From Escarpia spicata (taxonomy: Eukaryota > Annelida > Polychaeta > Sabellida > Siboglinidae): DNA of 64,000 nucleotides. Position 1 is the first letter of the stretch, and every line of letters starts with the position of its first letter. A program made the position numbers and the translations under genes. The notes under the pieces were generated by a model that ran no database searches, was not told the origin of the DNA, and saw only the letters and a list, made by a program, of their open reading frames with translations. The DNA lies in the NCBI GenBank assembly GCA_963995525.1, contig OZ023206.1:24001777-24065776 (forward strand), read 5' to 3'. Positions 39,420-50,850 of this stretch are shown here, one piece after another.

Positions 39420-41031
39420 AGGCCTATTAAATTCAGTTTCGTCATTTTTATTGCTCCATGTGCGTGGGAAACGTCAACGAGCGATCTCTGCAGAAACATT
39501 CGAAATGTTTAAACTAGAACATAAAGACACTTCGCTCAACATAATTAGGTACGATGACAGTGTTTTATACAATAACAAAACCTTAGGCTTAGAATGTATA
39601 TCATGCACGATTGGTTTACCGTAGGGTAGCAGTATTACAATAGATATTGTTTACAAGAACCCCAATGTCGAAACGTATTTCTATCCCGATCGTGCCACGC
39701 GATTGGTTAAGCGAAGAGAGCGCGAGGCTCGCGGAATTGAGGTTGCGTATCGAGATGGGAGCGCTTGCAGACACACTATAATTTGCCCCCCCCCCCCCCC
39801 TCCAAGCAATCATTGGCTCTTGTATCATATCATATCACACATTAATAAACACGGACTTTGTTGTGTATACGTGTTGTTTCTTTCTTAGTATTTCAATCAC
39901 TGCGGCGGATCTGCATAACTGGGCCGAGGGAAATTACGTATCACACCTATCCCTTCATCAACACCTGACCAGACTTCCGTTTTTGTTACTCGATTGACGT
40001 ATTCCTCGATCATTTGTATCGTTACTAATTTAAGTAGTGCCAGAGATTGTCTGGTATGAAGAGCTTTCTGATGGGAAGCGCTACATAGGGGTACCACAGA
40101 AGGGCTGTAAGGCCTCGTTGAAGAAGTATCTTACCGCGTGGAAGATCAGCCATTACCAGTGCGAGGCTTAGGCGGTAGATCGCGTCGTTTGGAGACGGCA
40201 ACTGATACGAGCAGCCTCCACAGTAGGTGTTGTCAGACGTGGACCACCGCCTTCTTGAAACTTCGATCTCGAAGTGAAGCAAAGAAGACAGGAAAGAAAA
40301 ACCATAAATCAGGTCATGCAAAAACAGGTCTTGAGACTGTCTTTTCGTCAACAACAAACATTTGTTCTTTGTGATTCCCATTATTGTTTCCTCAGTTGTT
40401 GAGAGAACTTTGATTAATACCAGTTCTCCGGCCATTCTCTATTAGTGAAGACAAGTTCTGTTTATGATACATTGAGTATACTATCAAATATAACTATATC
40501 CAGCCGGGTTACGTTCTATTACTATGTATATTGTAAGGAAACCGAGGTGATCGTCTTGAGGATGAGGTCCGGAAACATTAACCAAGACATAAATCTCAGA
40601 AAGTACACATTCTTACGCAGGGAACGGTTTTACTAAAAACAAATAATATACTTGATTTCCTGAGGCGTATCATACGCCAATGTTCAATAAACAGCAGCAG
40701 GACGGACGAAAATTCAGGTATAAAGTCGTTGAGGAATTTGTCCCACAGAAAAACAGTTTTGATCCCAAAAACTGATCTATAGACGTGCACATACCGACCG
40801 TATTCTACGCTTTGTCCACAGACATCGTTCAACGCTTATAATCCAATGAAATCAGGTAATATATCGGATACGCAGCCCATACTGACCAATAAAAATGCAT
40901 TTTCTGTAACAACAATAGTTGACTGGAATAAAATCAACGAGCCGCGAATCTAGGTTTAACCCTCAGATGATTTAAGCAAGAGTAGTGTATTGAATAGTCA
41001 AACAGACGAGCATGCACATGCGCACGAGCAT

Positions 41032-41033
<2 letters not shown>

Positions 41034-41099
<66 letters not shown>
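41034..41099. repeat. (CA)n microsatellite
   Basis: CA tract with one CATA interruption, followed by ACTCATGGCTCTACGCAGAG. The counterpart in unit 2 is the CA-rich tract at 46717-46800. Confidence 0.9.
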
Positions 41100-41101
<2 letters not shown>

Positions 41102-41287
41102 ATGGCTCTACGCAGAGCAAAAGCTTCTTGGCAGCAATAGAGGAATCGTACGTAGTCGACACTTGGTTCAGAGAAAATACACCTTTGAAACACTTTGGAC
41201 GCAAACTTGCGTGTTTTACAAATAACACTGCGTCACAATAGGGGAACCAATATGACCTCTGTTCTTTAAATCGAGTGGGTCAGCTAA

Positions 41288-41561
41288 ACGCCGGGATACA
41301 CTGGCACTTTTCACCCAAACCGACCAGACCATACCAAACTAGACCACAGCAGACCCACCCCGATTGCAGAGTATGCACAACACCGACTGCACTACATGGT
41401 TATGATGTCACGGCGGCGTCGAGTATAGCACCGTCGGTGTCAGTCGGTGTAGTGCATGAACTGCAGTCGGGGTTGGTGTGGTGTGGTCTGGTTTAGTGTG
41501 GTGTGGTCTGGTCTGGTCCGGTCCGGTTGGGACTGAAGGAAAGTGCCAGTGTATCTCAGCC
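41288..41561. mobile_element. TTAA-flanked palindromic MITE, intact copy
   Basis: The left arm GATACACTGGCACTTTTC is mirrored by GAAAGTGCCAGTGTATCTC at the right end. Inward, ACCAGACC-rich sequence on the left mirrors GGTCTGGT-rich sequence on the right. TTAA stands at 41562-41565 and CTAA (one change) at 41284-41287, giving the four-base TTAA target duplication of piggyBac/Kolobok-type elements. It is about 274 bp with no coding capacity. Unit 2 carries the same MITE at the same place. Confidence 0.75.
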
Positions 41562-41567
41562 TTAACA

Positions 41568-41730
41568 CAATGCATTGGTCGGGAAGTGTGATTCACGTTA
41601 CAGCGAAAGAACAATAACGTTATTGGCGCGTGTCTATGACGCACGTCCACGGAGCGAACAGCTGAATAGTAGTTTCAAATGCAAAGAGAATACCGACGGC
41701 GCCGATACGGAATCAATCAAAGTATATATA
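41568..41730 (+). promoter_or_regulatory. Promoter of paralogue C with TATA box
   Basis: GGTCGGGAAGTGTGATTCAC, GCGAAAGAACAATAACGT, GGCGCGTGTCTATGACGCAC, then TTTCAAATGCAAAGAGAATA and CGGAATC all recur in order before gene D (54121-54284). The inner ones recur before A. A TATA box (TATATATA, 41723-41730) lies 42 bp before the start codon; D has TATAAATA at the equivalent place. Confidence 0.65.
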
Positions 41731-41771
41731 CCTCTTATCTAGCAATATTCACTTTGAAGTCATCAGAAGCA

Positions 41772-42072
41772 ATGTTTGTCACCCGCTTACGTTTATTGGT
41801 GCTTCTTCCTGCTGTGATCAAGTGTTGCTCAAGGAGAACAGTCGAACCAAAACAGAGTAAGGTGTTACTATATTACTGGACGACACACCCCAAAGATAGT
41901 CGTGTCATAATGGTAGATATTGGACATACTTTTATATGTTTATCTCAGAAAAAAAAAACTAAATTTAAATATACATGTAGAACTACGTGAAAGATACATA
42001 CATACATACATACGTACGTACATACATAAATACAAGCACACTCACATACACACACACCCGCACACTCACACG

Positions 42073-42125
<53 letters not shown>

Positions 42126-43456
42126 CGTCAGTTCAATAAAATCTGTTTTAGAATGTCGTTACAAACTGACGGTGAAAACAGCCGACTCGTATGGGGCAGG
42201 AACGAATAACGTAATAAAGATTCACCTGTTTAAGAAGAAACCCGACGACGCCTACAAGTGGCATGTGCTCGACAACGAAGGAGACGACCGGGAACGAAAC
42301 CAGTAAATATTTCCTCCCCCATCAACGGCATGAAATAAGGGAAACAACATAATGTCAATAAAGGACAAGCCGGGGTTATATAGCGGAACATGTCGCGTGC
42401 TGAAACACATTAAAATGTTACAACGAAAATGGTAACATTAATTGATAAAGCGATATAATATTATACTATAACGATGACAAGTATGATGTATATCTTCGAC
42501 GCTTAATCTGCATGCGTTGTATTCAATTCAGTCTTTATGTTTTTCGTTGTCAATCAACCGTGGACTATGATGGTAGTTAGCAATTTAAATGGACTTAATT
42601 GTTTGTAGAAATATGCATAACTGTTTGATGCACATGCAATGCAGGGATTGCCAATATAAATGCTAACGCGACATTTAAAAATAAAGATTATCACCACATG
42701 CCTTCCGTTGAGTAAGATGCCGTATTTGAGAAAAGTTTAGATCTGAAATGGGGGTATCGTTAAACAACGATTTCACTCTCAAGTATTGCATACCATAATA
42801 TTGAATGTATTATTGGTAAAACAAATGTTGAAATAAGTACACATTCTACGACAATGTCATTATTTCAACTAAACTCAATATCTCCTACCGAAAGCATACC
42901 ACTTAATATAATCTTATAACAACTACACATCAATACGCCCACACCCACAACTGGACAATATGACCCTCTAGTATTATACAGCGCAGGCTCCTATTGTTAG
43001 TTTGTTTATATTTATTCTCCTTTCCCATTGATGGATCGCGGTTTGTGGCTACATTACTCACATTGTTCCATCAAATCCACCTGTCGTCATTATCTGCTAT
43101 TGTTTTCCACTCTTGGCCATTTCCCCACATCGTCTCAATGCATATGTTACTCTTCTGGTGTGAAATAGCATTGTCGGTTGTTTGTTTACAGGATCGATGT
43201 GTACATGTTTGACGATAAGTGCTACAAGTTTCCTCCAGCCATTGGATTGCGAAGTTTCGGCGACAAAGAGTACATATCCGAAGACATATGTACTTCCCAC
43301 GACTGGTGGACCTGCGATTACATCACACTGAACATTGAGGGTACACCCGATGACTTCAAAGCCAGTTGGCAGTATACGTACTATTTCAAGAACAAGAGGT
43401 TTCACTGCAATACCCACGAAGTCTACACAGCTATTGTGTATAGTAGCGTAGTGTAG
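41772..43456 (+). CDS. Secreted PLAT/LH2-like protein, paralogue C (3 exons, intact)
   Basis: Exon 1 is 41772-41856 (85 nt, donor GTAAGG), exon 2 42152-42302 (151 nt, acceptor TGTTTTAG, donor GTAAAT) and exon 3 43192-43456 (265 nt, acceptor TTGTTTACAG). Joined, they give 166 aa without interruption. Residues 1-18 form a signal peptide (LRLLVLLPAVIKCC). The mature part has CRYKLTVKTADSYGAGTNNV and IKIHLF, like the opening strands of PLAT/LH2 domains (GAGT box), then DVYMFDDKCYK, LRSFGD, DICTSHDWWTCDYITL and FHCN. Cysteines in CRY, DKC, DICT, WWxC and FHC are shared with A; probably disulfide-bonded. Secretion is likely; ligand and role are unknown. Introns are only 295 and 889 bp. AATAAA is at 43699-43704. 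It is the best supported gene in the window; PLAT membership itself is tentative. Confidence 0.7.
42078..42123. repeat. (CA)n microsatellite in intron 1 of C
   Basis: CA tract ending about 28 bp before exon 2. Confidence 0.9.
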
Positions 43457-43698
43457 CCAACTAGTGATGTTAAACTTTTGACGGCATTTTGTTAATACCT
43501 GTTAGGGGAAACCGTGCCACAGTGGCTCAAGGGAAACAGTTAGTCAGTGGCTATTTCTATGTTTGACTACAGACATTAGGCACAGACCACTATTGGACTG
43601 TAAACATATATGTTATAAAATTGTAACCATTATTACCCAGAGCATTATGTTTAAGCAAAACACTATGTAACACTATGCGAAATAGATTATTTAAGTCT

Positions 43699-43704
43699 AA
43701 TAAA
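43699..43704 (+). promoter_or_regulatory. Candidate polyadenylation signal of gene C
   Basis: AATAAA about 240 bp after the gene C stop codon. Confidence 0.4.
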
Positions 43705-44674
43705 TACGCTATTCGTGAATAACCTGTAATAATCTACTGTTTGATTCAGTGTGCCCCAGGTAGTGATCGACTCTGACCTGGTACCGGGGCACAGTGAGTC
43801 ATACTTTTTTCAACCATCCTTCGGCAAAAATTGTGACAGTTGACAGGATATGAAGAAATATCGATTGCAGAGAATAAGTTCCTCTATCACTTCCACCATA
43901 TAAATAACCGTGCTGTCATTAAGCTAGGAGAAATGCTGCGAAAGAAGATGTCCGATCCTCTGTGCTCCGGTCTCCTCTATTTGTGCCATATACATCACTT
44001 AGGTCAAAATTTATGCAGCAATTAATTTATAACTACTTGTGTACATCTTTGTACAAAACAAAGGATTTTATAATTTGTATGTGTATCAGGTGTTGACCTT
44101 TGAATTTACCCGTAAAGTTATGGAATAATCTAACATAAAAACGTGATGTTCTCCAGATGTATTTATAAAGTATACACATTTTCTTTACACATTATAATTA
44201 TTATTAATAATTAACTTAGAATTATGTAGACATAATGTACATACTGACCTATCAAATCAATGGACATGTTTTAGTCATTAGCATGATGCAGAAGTACACA
44301 AAAAACTTAGATGACACACACAATATCGATCCAGATCAAGTTCTCCATCGTGACCAATTTCCTTCATAAGGAGTGGTTAGTTCTGGAATATTTTAAGCAC
44401 AACTTCTTCCCACGATCATTGAAGGCTGGTGCCATGCAATAGTAATACAAATAAATTAAGTAAAAGGCAACAAAATAATTGGAATGTGGTAGTAAGACGT
44501 TAAATTAAAATAAACACAGTACAATATAACATAATTAATAAATCATAATGCATAAATGAATCACTAAAATAAAGCATTATAAAATCAAATAAGTAAATAG
44601 TTCTAAACTATTATTAATATAAATAAATCCAATGGATCACTGAGGAAAGTCTCAAACACGCTACTAGTGTTCGT

Positions 44675-45000
44675 CTACAATGGTATTCTAAATAAATGTG
44701 TTTTTAGTTGACATTTAAAACTGCCATGAGTGTCCAAAGATTTGATGTAATTCGGCAGAGTGTTCCAGAGAGTTGCAGCGGCCATCGCGATCGAACTGTC
44801 ATCAACTTTGACGCGAGTACGCGTTACGGACAACATGCTGTTGTCAGAGGTATTATGCATGAACCGAGACAATGTCAATGAGCTTTGTCTCGGACTATTT
44901 ACGAACGTCTGTAAGGACACACGTAGACGGGCGCATTTTCATGCATTACCTTGTACGTAGACGGGCGCATTTTCATGCATTACCTTGTACGTGAACACCA
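44675..45000 (-). pseudogene. LINE ORF2 C-terminal fragment
   Basis: The minus-strand frame reads SLQTFVNSPRQSSLTLSRFM, VTRTRVKVDDSSIAMAAATL, WNTLPNYIKSLDTHGSFKCQ, LKTHLF and a stop. AA..LWN.LP and F...LKTHLF are the standard end of CR1/Jockey-type ORF2. A degraded counterpart lies at 55690-55780 in unit 2, so the LINE was present before the duplication. A 34-bp tandem duplication (CGTAGACGGGCGCATTTTCA type) sits at about 44925-44990. Confidence 0.65.
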
Positions 45001-47103
45001 AGAAGGTGAGCAGGTTATCACTCACAGTTTGTACGTCTCTCTCAGGTTGTGCTTTTCGAAGTTCAAGGGTGTGTGAAATCCTGTTGAGTTTGTGACTTTT
45101 AACATGACCTTCACATTCCCAGTCGAGCTAGTGTGCCACCCACCCACACATTTTCCTTAGCCTATTAATGATCGATATAGCACGAACCCGTCCATGTTGT
45201 TTTGAACATTATCGTTCCTGTACATCGGGCAGTTGATCAAATGCATTTCATAATTTTATTATATGGTTGTCTCCTCTCTTCTTAATCGACTTGTTCTTTG
45301 ACTTCCACATCTCGTTGACAACAAAAGAAATGTATATTAACACGAATTATGTATGTGCATGATTGTGAACATATGCCAACATGTAAATCAATGCATATGC
45401 AAACAACTTTGATATACACGAAACATGTAGTTTGGAGAAAATAACATTTTAGTGTTGCATTATTCCTTACATTCTTGTTCAAAGTCTACCAAGTTAGAAT
45501 GTATTTCATGCAAGATTGATTTACCTCAAGGTAGCATAGTTTTACGGATAATCACTAGCTCAGTGGCAATCTTTGGTTCCTGTATCTTGTCATAATTTAA
45601 ATAAAACACGAATTTTTTTGTTTGGACGTGAATTTTGTATTTAATTAACCGAGGCGGATATGTAGTTCTGGACCCAGGGAACATATATCTCACACATAGA
45701 CAACACCTGCAGACACATGCGATTTTCATCATTCATTTAACTTACCCCTCGATCAGTTGTATGATTACTAAATTAGGTCACGCCAAAGAGCTGCAAAGAC
45801 TCGTTGCAAGTTCATCCCAAGTGGAATGCTCAGGCGGCAGATAGTGTCCCGTGTAGACGGCAAGTGAGACAAGGACCCTCCACTTTCAAAACCGAGCGGA
45901 GAGAAAAATACAGAAGAGAAGCAATTAGACCTTTCCATCCAGTAGCTGCGACAAATTTGTTTGTCCCGGATATATCTTGTCAGCAACCAGCGCGCCTGCA
46001 ACAGACGTGGACCACCGCCTTCTGAATGATCGATTCCAAAGAAGAGAAAACAGAAGAAGAAGAACCCAGGTCATGCAAAAACATGTCTGGCGTTTCACTC
46101 CTCGTTAATAACAGACCATCGTTCTTCGTAACTCCTGTGATTGTTGTCTCGGCTGAGAGAACGTCGACTAATATCAGTTCTCCAGATATTCGCTATTGGT
46201 AAGACAAATTCTTGATTTGATACATTGAGCGCACTAGCAAAGAAACTATCTTCGGATGTGTTACTATCTCTTACTAGGTATATTGTAAGTAAACATAGGT
46301 GATCTCTTCAGGATTAGGTCCGGAAAAATTAAACAAGACAGCAATCCGACAAACTACATATTCATAAGCAGGGAAATGTTTTGCTAATAAACAAATAAAA
46401 TACTTGTTTTTCCCGAGGCGTATGGTACGCCACTGTTCAATAAACAGCAGTAGGTCGGACGGAAATTCAGGCACAAAGTGGTTGAGGAATCTGTCTCAGA
46501 CACTACAGACACATTGTTTGGCTCCATATACTAATCAACAGATCTATACATACCGAACATGTCCGAGGCTGTGTCCACAGATATCGCTCAATGCTTATCA
46601 TCCAATAATATCAGGTTATATATTGCAGCCCACATTGACCAATAAAATACATACCTTCTTTAGACTGGAATTACTAGTCAAACAGACGCACATACACATG
46701 CGCACGTAGGCACGCTCGCACACACACACACACACACGCACACACACACGCACACACGACACACACACATACACACACACACAGACCACATACACGGCTC
46801 TAATCAGAGTATTACAGCTTAGCAGCAATACCGGTGTCAAAAGCGATAAGTTTGAAACACTTTGGACGCAAACTTGCATATTGTAAAGAACATTGCGTCA
46901 CATTAAGCAATATGGCGTCCGTTCTTCACGATGCGTAAGCCAATTAAAGGCAGGGTACACTGACACTTTTCGCCCGAACTGACCAAATCAGGCTAGACCA
47001 AACCAGACCACACCAGACCCACACTGACTGCAGTGTATGCATTACACCGACTAACACAGACTGTCCGTTATGACGTCAAGCAGGCTTCAATTAGGCCTGT
47101 AAC

Positions 47104-48356
47104 CAGTGTTCTACACCTTAGCTGAAAACTTGGTGCTCAGTCGGACTTTTAATTTTCAAAAGTTGGTGGTCCCGTACAAAAGTTGGTGGTCCAAATATTA
47201 ACGTAATTACGCGAGTAATATAGATTTGCAGCTGAAACGCATGGCATTGATTAATGTACTAGTTCAAGCCAAGTTTGTCCTGCATGTTAATTTACGATAT
47301 TCGGATTAATGAACCAGCAAATGACGGCTTAAAATGACAACATAAGCAACAGTTTATTGTTCACATAAAACTTAAATATTGCAAATTACAACAAACGCCA
47401 CAACACGAATGTATGCAGGTATCTACTCAGAACTGTTGCTATAATCTGCTTGAGGAGCGGGATTGTCAGGCTCCGTGAAACATTCGCCACAGTCATTGAC
47501 AGTGACTCCAACTCGGATTTTAAGTTGGGCATCCTCGCGCCGGATATATTCCACAGATGGACAGCTGATGTGGGTTTGAATGTCGTGTGAATGCAGCTGG
47601 ATGGTGATGATAGCTGACACCGTGGATGGCTTCATGCGGTTTCGAAACTCAGTCTGGAACTCTTCACTCGTTTCACTGTGCTGAAACCTCTTTCACATTC
47701 AGCGGAACTTGCTGGAAGTGCCAGCACTACGAAACTACATTCAACTGATCTATCAGCATTGATCAGCTCGACATTGTAGTGTTTTTCCAACTTGTTTTTG
47801 GACAACGCTTACGTTAAATTTCCCGTTCGGAAGTATACAAATGTTACCATAATTGGTACTTGTCATAGTATCCGGGTCACGTCTATTTCGTCCTTATAAC
47901 AACATAGTTTTGTCTAATTTTGATACCTCGTGTGTTATTGCCATCAATCAACATCATCTCATGGATATCTACGTTACAAAAATATCGCTTCTTCGCGCAT
48001 TTTTGAAACACAAAGAGCGACCCAGTTCGCAAAAGCATACGATGCTTTATCGCTCACAGCGGTGCAGACTGGCGCAAACCGGGTCGCTCTTTGGACCACA
48101 AAAGTGTGCTAAGTCGCAATGTTTTCGTAATATAGATATGTCTATGGTGATGTTGAATGGTAGAACTAAACCACTGAGGTATCAAATTTAGGCAAACGAA
48201 TAATGACGAAATCTATGTTGGCCCGGATACTAGAGTGCTACATTCGATTTTTTTTAATATCTGCCGGACTTGCTGGCCTCACTTTTTCAAAGTTACCGGT
48301 CCGTCAAAATATTTGACTGTCTCGGGAATCCGAGTCGGCAGTAATTTCGAACACTG
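47104..48356 (-). mobile_element. hAT element remnant with transposase C-terminus
   Basis: The ends are CAGTGTTC (47104) and GAACACTG (to 48356), a hAT-type terminus. They are flanked by 8-bp near-repeats CCTGTAAC (47096-47103) and CTTATAAC (48357-48364), six of eight identical. Eight-bp duplications are the hAT rule. On the minus strand at about 47705-47423, ECERGFSTVKRVK, then after a frameshift EFQTEFRNRMKPSTVSAIIT, is the dimerisation end of hAT transposases (ERgFS...K..R..M). The rest of the transposase is missing. Confidence 0.75.
47866..48232. mobile_element. Foldback MITE nested in the hAT remnant
   Basis: TAGTATCCGGGTCACG (47866) mirrors the reverse complement of the sequence ending at 48232 (TAGTATCCGGGCCAAC). 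Inside, AAATTTGATACCTC-type and AAAGAGCGACCC blocks are also mirrored, so nearly the whole 367 bp can fold into one hairpin. No coding capacity. Confidence 0.7.
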
Positions 48357-48479
48357 CTTATAACGCATTCGGTGTCAGTCGTTGTAGTGTATATACTGTA
48401 ACCGAAGGGGGTAGGCCTGTTGTGGTCAAGTTTGGTCTGGTCGGGCGAAACTGCCAGCGTATCCCGGCCTTAAAGGTCC

Positions 48480-50840
48480 TCAACCAATTCGTTTGCCCAT
48501 CGCCAATCCGGTTCTTTTAGGTCTAGATGTGTAATGTGTGAATAGTTTAACTAGTGTGCACAGTCGGTATAATTAAAAAGTGCGTACTGGTTTTTTAATC
48601 GTCAATAAAAAGATTTGTCGTTACACCGGGTATAGCTGGTGAAAGCCAATTGCGCTGTCGACCTCCTGTGCCATTTCGGTCACGTCCTTTACGCGAGATC
48701 GGCATCTCACGCATTCGAAAACAATAACAACACACACGTGCTTTGGTGTATCAAGATGAAGATTCTAAAGTGGTTGTACGAAGGTACGTATTACACTATC
48801 GCAGTTAGCAACAAGAACGCGTAGCCGTGTATTAATTCAACGAGAATCGCAACTTGCGAACGTTTACACTCGACTCCAGGCTAACGTCTAACTAAGTCTA
48901 AGCCAGTCACCATGTCCACATATATCAGCCAGAGATTCAGTCAGACGCTGTGACAACGTCAACGAGCATACTATTTGATATGTATTGTATTTGGTTACGT
49001 AGGTTCTTCTTAATAAGCTATGTTATTGCGACAATGCATAATATAGAGAGTAGACGACGTGAGGGTGCGAAATGACAAGTAACATTGGTTTGGCAGTAGG
49101 CCCCTGTTGATCGTGCAAGTAACTTAGTCAGGGAGCATCCGTAAGTTTGTGCAAGAGAACGTCAAACACGGGAGTATTATATTGGTGATCATAATTGTTA
49201 AAACAGTGTTTTGTGACTTACATTTGGATACTATTACTGCAGAATGTTGTTGATTTGCATTGTAGTTTTAAAATAATTAAGTTTTTTTATATGACAACCT
49301 TGATGATGATCATTTTATTCAATATAAAAATGTAAACGTGTAAATGTATAAAACATAAATACAGCCAGAATACACCACATATAAGGATTACACAAGAAAA
49401 TGCTCGCACTTGTTTCCGTTGTGGTTCTTGGTGCCTGGCTATAGTTTATGTAATTGGTATCCTGTGATACCTTTCAACTGACATATGCCAGCTATTCTTG
49501 TATATTTACCAATATGTAAATTCTCACCACAGCAATATATGAATGCATAATACGTAACTTGAATTATGATGTTGCTAGAGGCCACACTGCAACCCCTGAC
49601 TGGGAATGAGAGGAGGCAGAAGAGGACTAAGGCGGTCACCTCGATCAGGCAGACACAGGGAGGATATATAGTCTGCGTGAGGCGCACATATGATCAATCC
49701 AGGTAATTTCAAATGTATAACAATCAACCACGTAATAGTTATCAACAAATTTTAATGTGCACATTTAAATATATATTTGTTTTCATGCACATTTTAATAA
49801 TAACATCTTGGACATGGAAAACCAAGTTGACTTCTGCACTTATATTATACCCACAGTGTATCAACACATACATATTAATACACCTTTAAGAAGTATTCAG
49901 CATATGGCGATGACTCAGAAATAAGTTTATAAAATAAACGATTAACTTTTGAAGAAGGTAGACATACATATTATGAACCTTTCAATACTTGGCGAGGAAA
50001 ATATATGGTTAGCTTCACAATAACACCTCATTTTGTTATTTCCAACATTCACTTTGACCATTCAACCTCAGGCAGAACCTTAACATGTCAAACATGAATA
50101 TGTGTAGTAGTTACACATGGCAGACACTGACTTGAATTTGAATACTGAAAACAAAACAAAAAATATAAATGCGCTTTACTGATGCTTTACTGATTAGCAT
50201 ATTTCAAATCAGTCTATAATATTGACAAAGATCAGGCATCACTGTAATGAAATTGAACAATTTTGAAATCATGTGATGACAATGAACACCTTGTAAAGAA
50301 AAAATAGTTAACATTTGTCACCGTTTAAAAAAAGAGCATATTCTACTAATATATGCATGCTGTATCAAGCCACCCTCCCCCGTCTCTGGAACAACCCCGG
50401 TAAATACTGACTGTTCCTAAGATATCAACATGTATGCAGCTGTAGTAGCACATTTGTTGCTGCTTTTTTTCTTATGAAATGCTGCAGGTCATACATGAAA
50501 CAATATTTTATATTTACTAATTATGACAATGAACATTCCATAATTATTTACTCCCAACACTACAACGATACCTGGTTTTGTTTACTGAATATATGCTTTT
50601 CTTTGCAGGAGATTGGACTAGTGTGCTTAGTACCACTAGTTCTCCAAGTTAATATGACATACTGGGCAGTTGTATTTGTCCAGGATCTCGGACAAGATTC
50701 TACAGCCATGCAGCATGCTGCATATTAATGGTTTGTCATGTGAATGTCCACCGAGTGATCCCAATTGTGTCGAGTGTTGCATCCGTGACAGATCCCCCAG
50801 TGCCGATGGGGTGTACACTGGTTTCCAGGTCAGTCAGTTA
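48480..50840. other. AT-rich interior of the TTAA element, no gene recognised
   Basis: I see no supported gene. A possible short exon ATGAAG...GAAG followed by GTACGT at about 48754-48783 is too short to rely on. Confidence 0.4.
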
Positions 50841-50850
50841 GCTTGACTGA

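Larger units (their letters stand above)
39588..44950 (+). repeat. Segmental duplication, unit 1 (contains gene C)
   Basis: Ordered blocks of this stretch recur at 45494-55780: TTAGAATGTAT..CATGCA (39588 against 45494), the GTGGACCACCGCCTTCT block (40240 against 46010), AATAAACAGCAG (40685 against 46439), a CA tract and AACACTTTGGACGCAAACTT (41188 against 46856). The TTAA MITE, promoter, exon 1, part of intron 1, the 3' flank (43880-44050 against 55490-55680) and the LINE tail (44820-44900 against 55700-55770) also recur. The copies are clearly diverged, so the duplication is old. Confidence 0.7.
46948..48469. mobile_element. TTAA-flanked palindromic MITE, copy split by a hAT element
   Basis: Left arm AGGCAGGGTACACTGACACT begins right after TTAA (46944-46947). 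The right arm ends ACTGCCAGCGTATCCCGGCC just before TTAA (48470-48473). The arms match the intact MITE at 41288-41561. Between 47104 and 48356 a different element interrupts it. Two TTAA copies preserve the target duplication. Confidence 0.75.
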
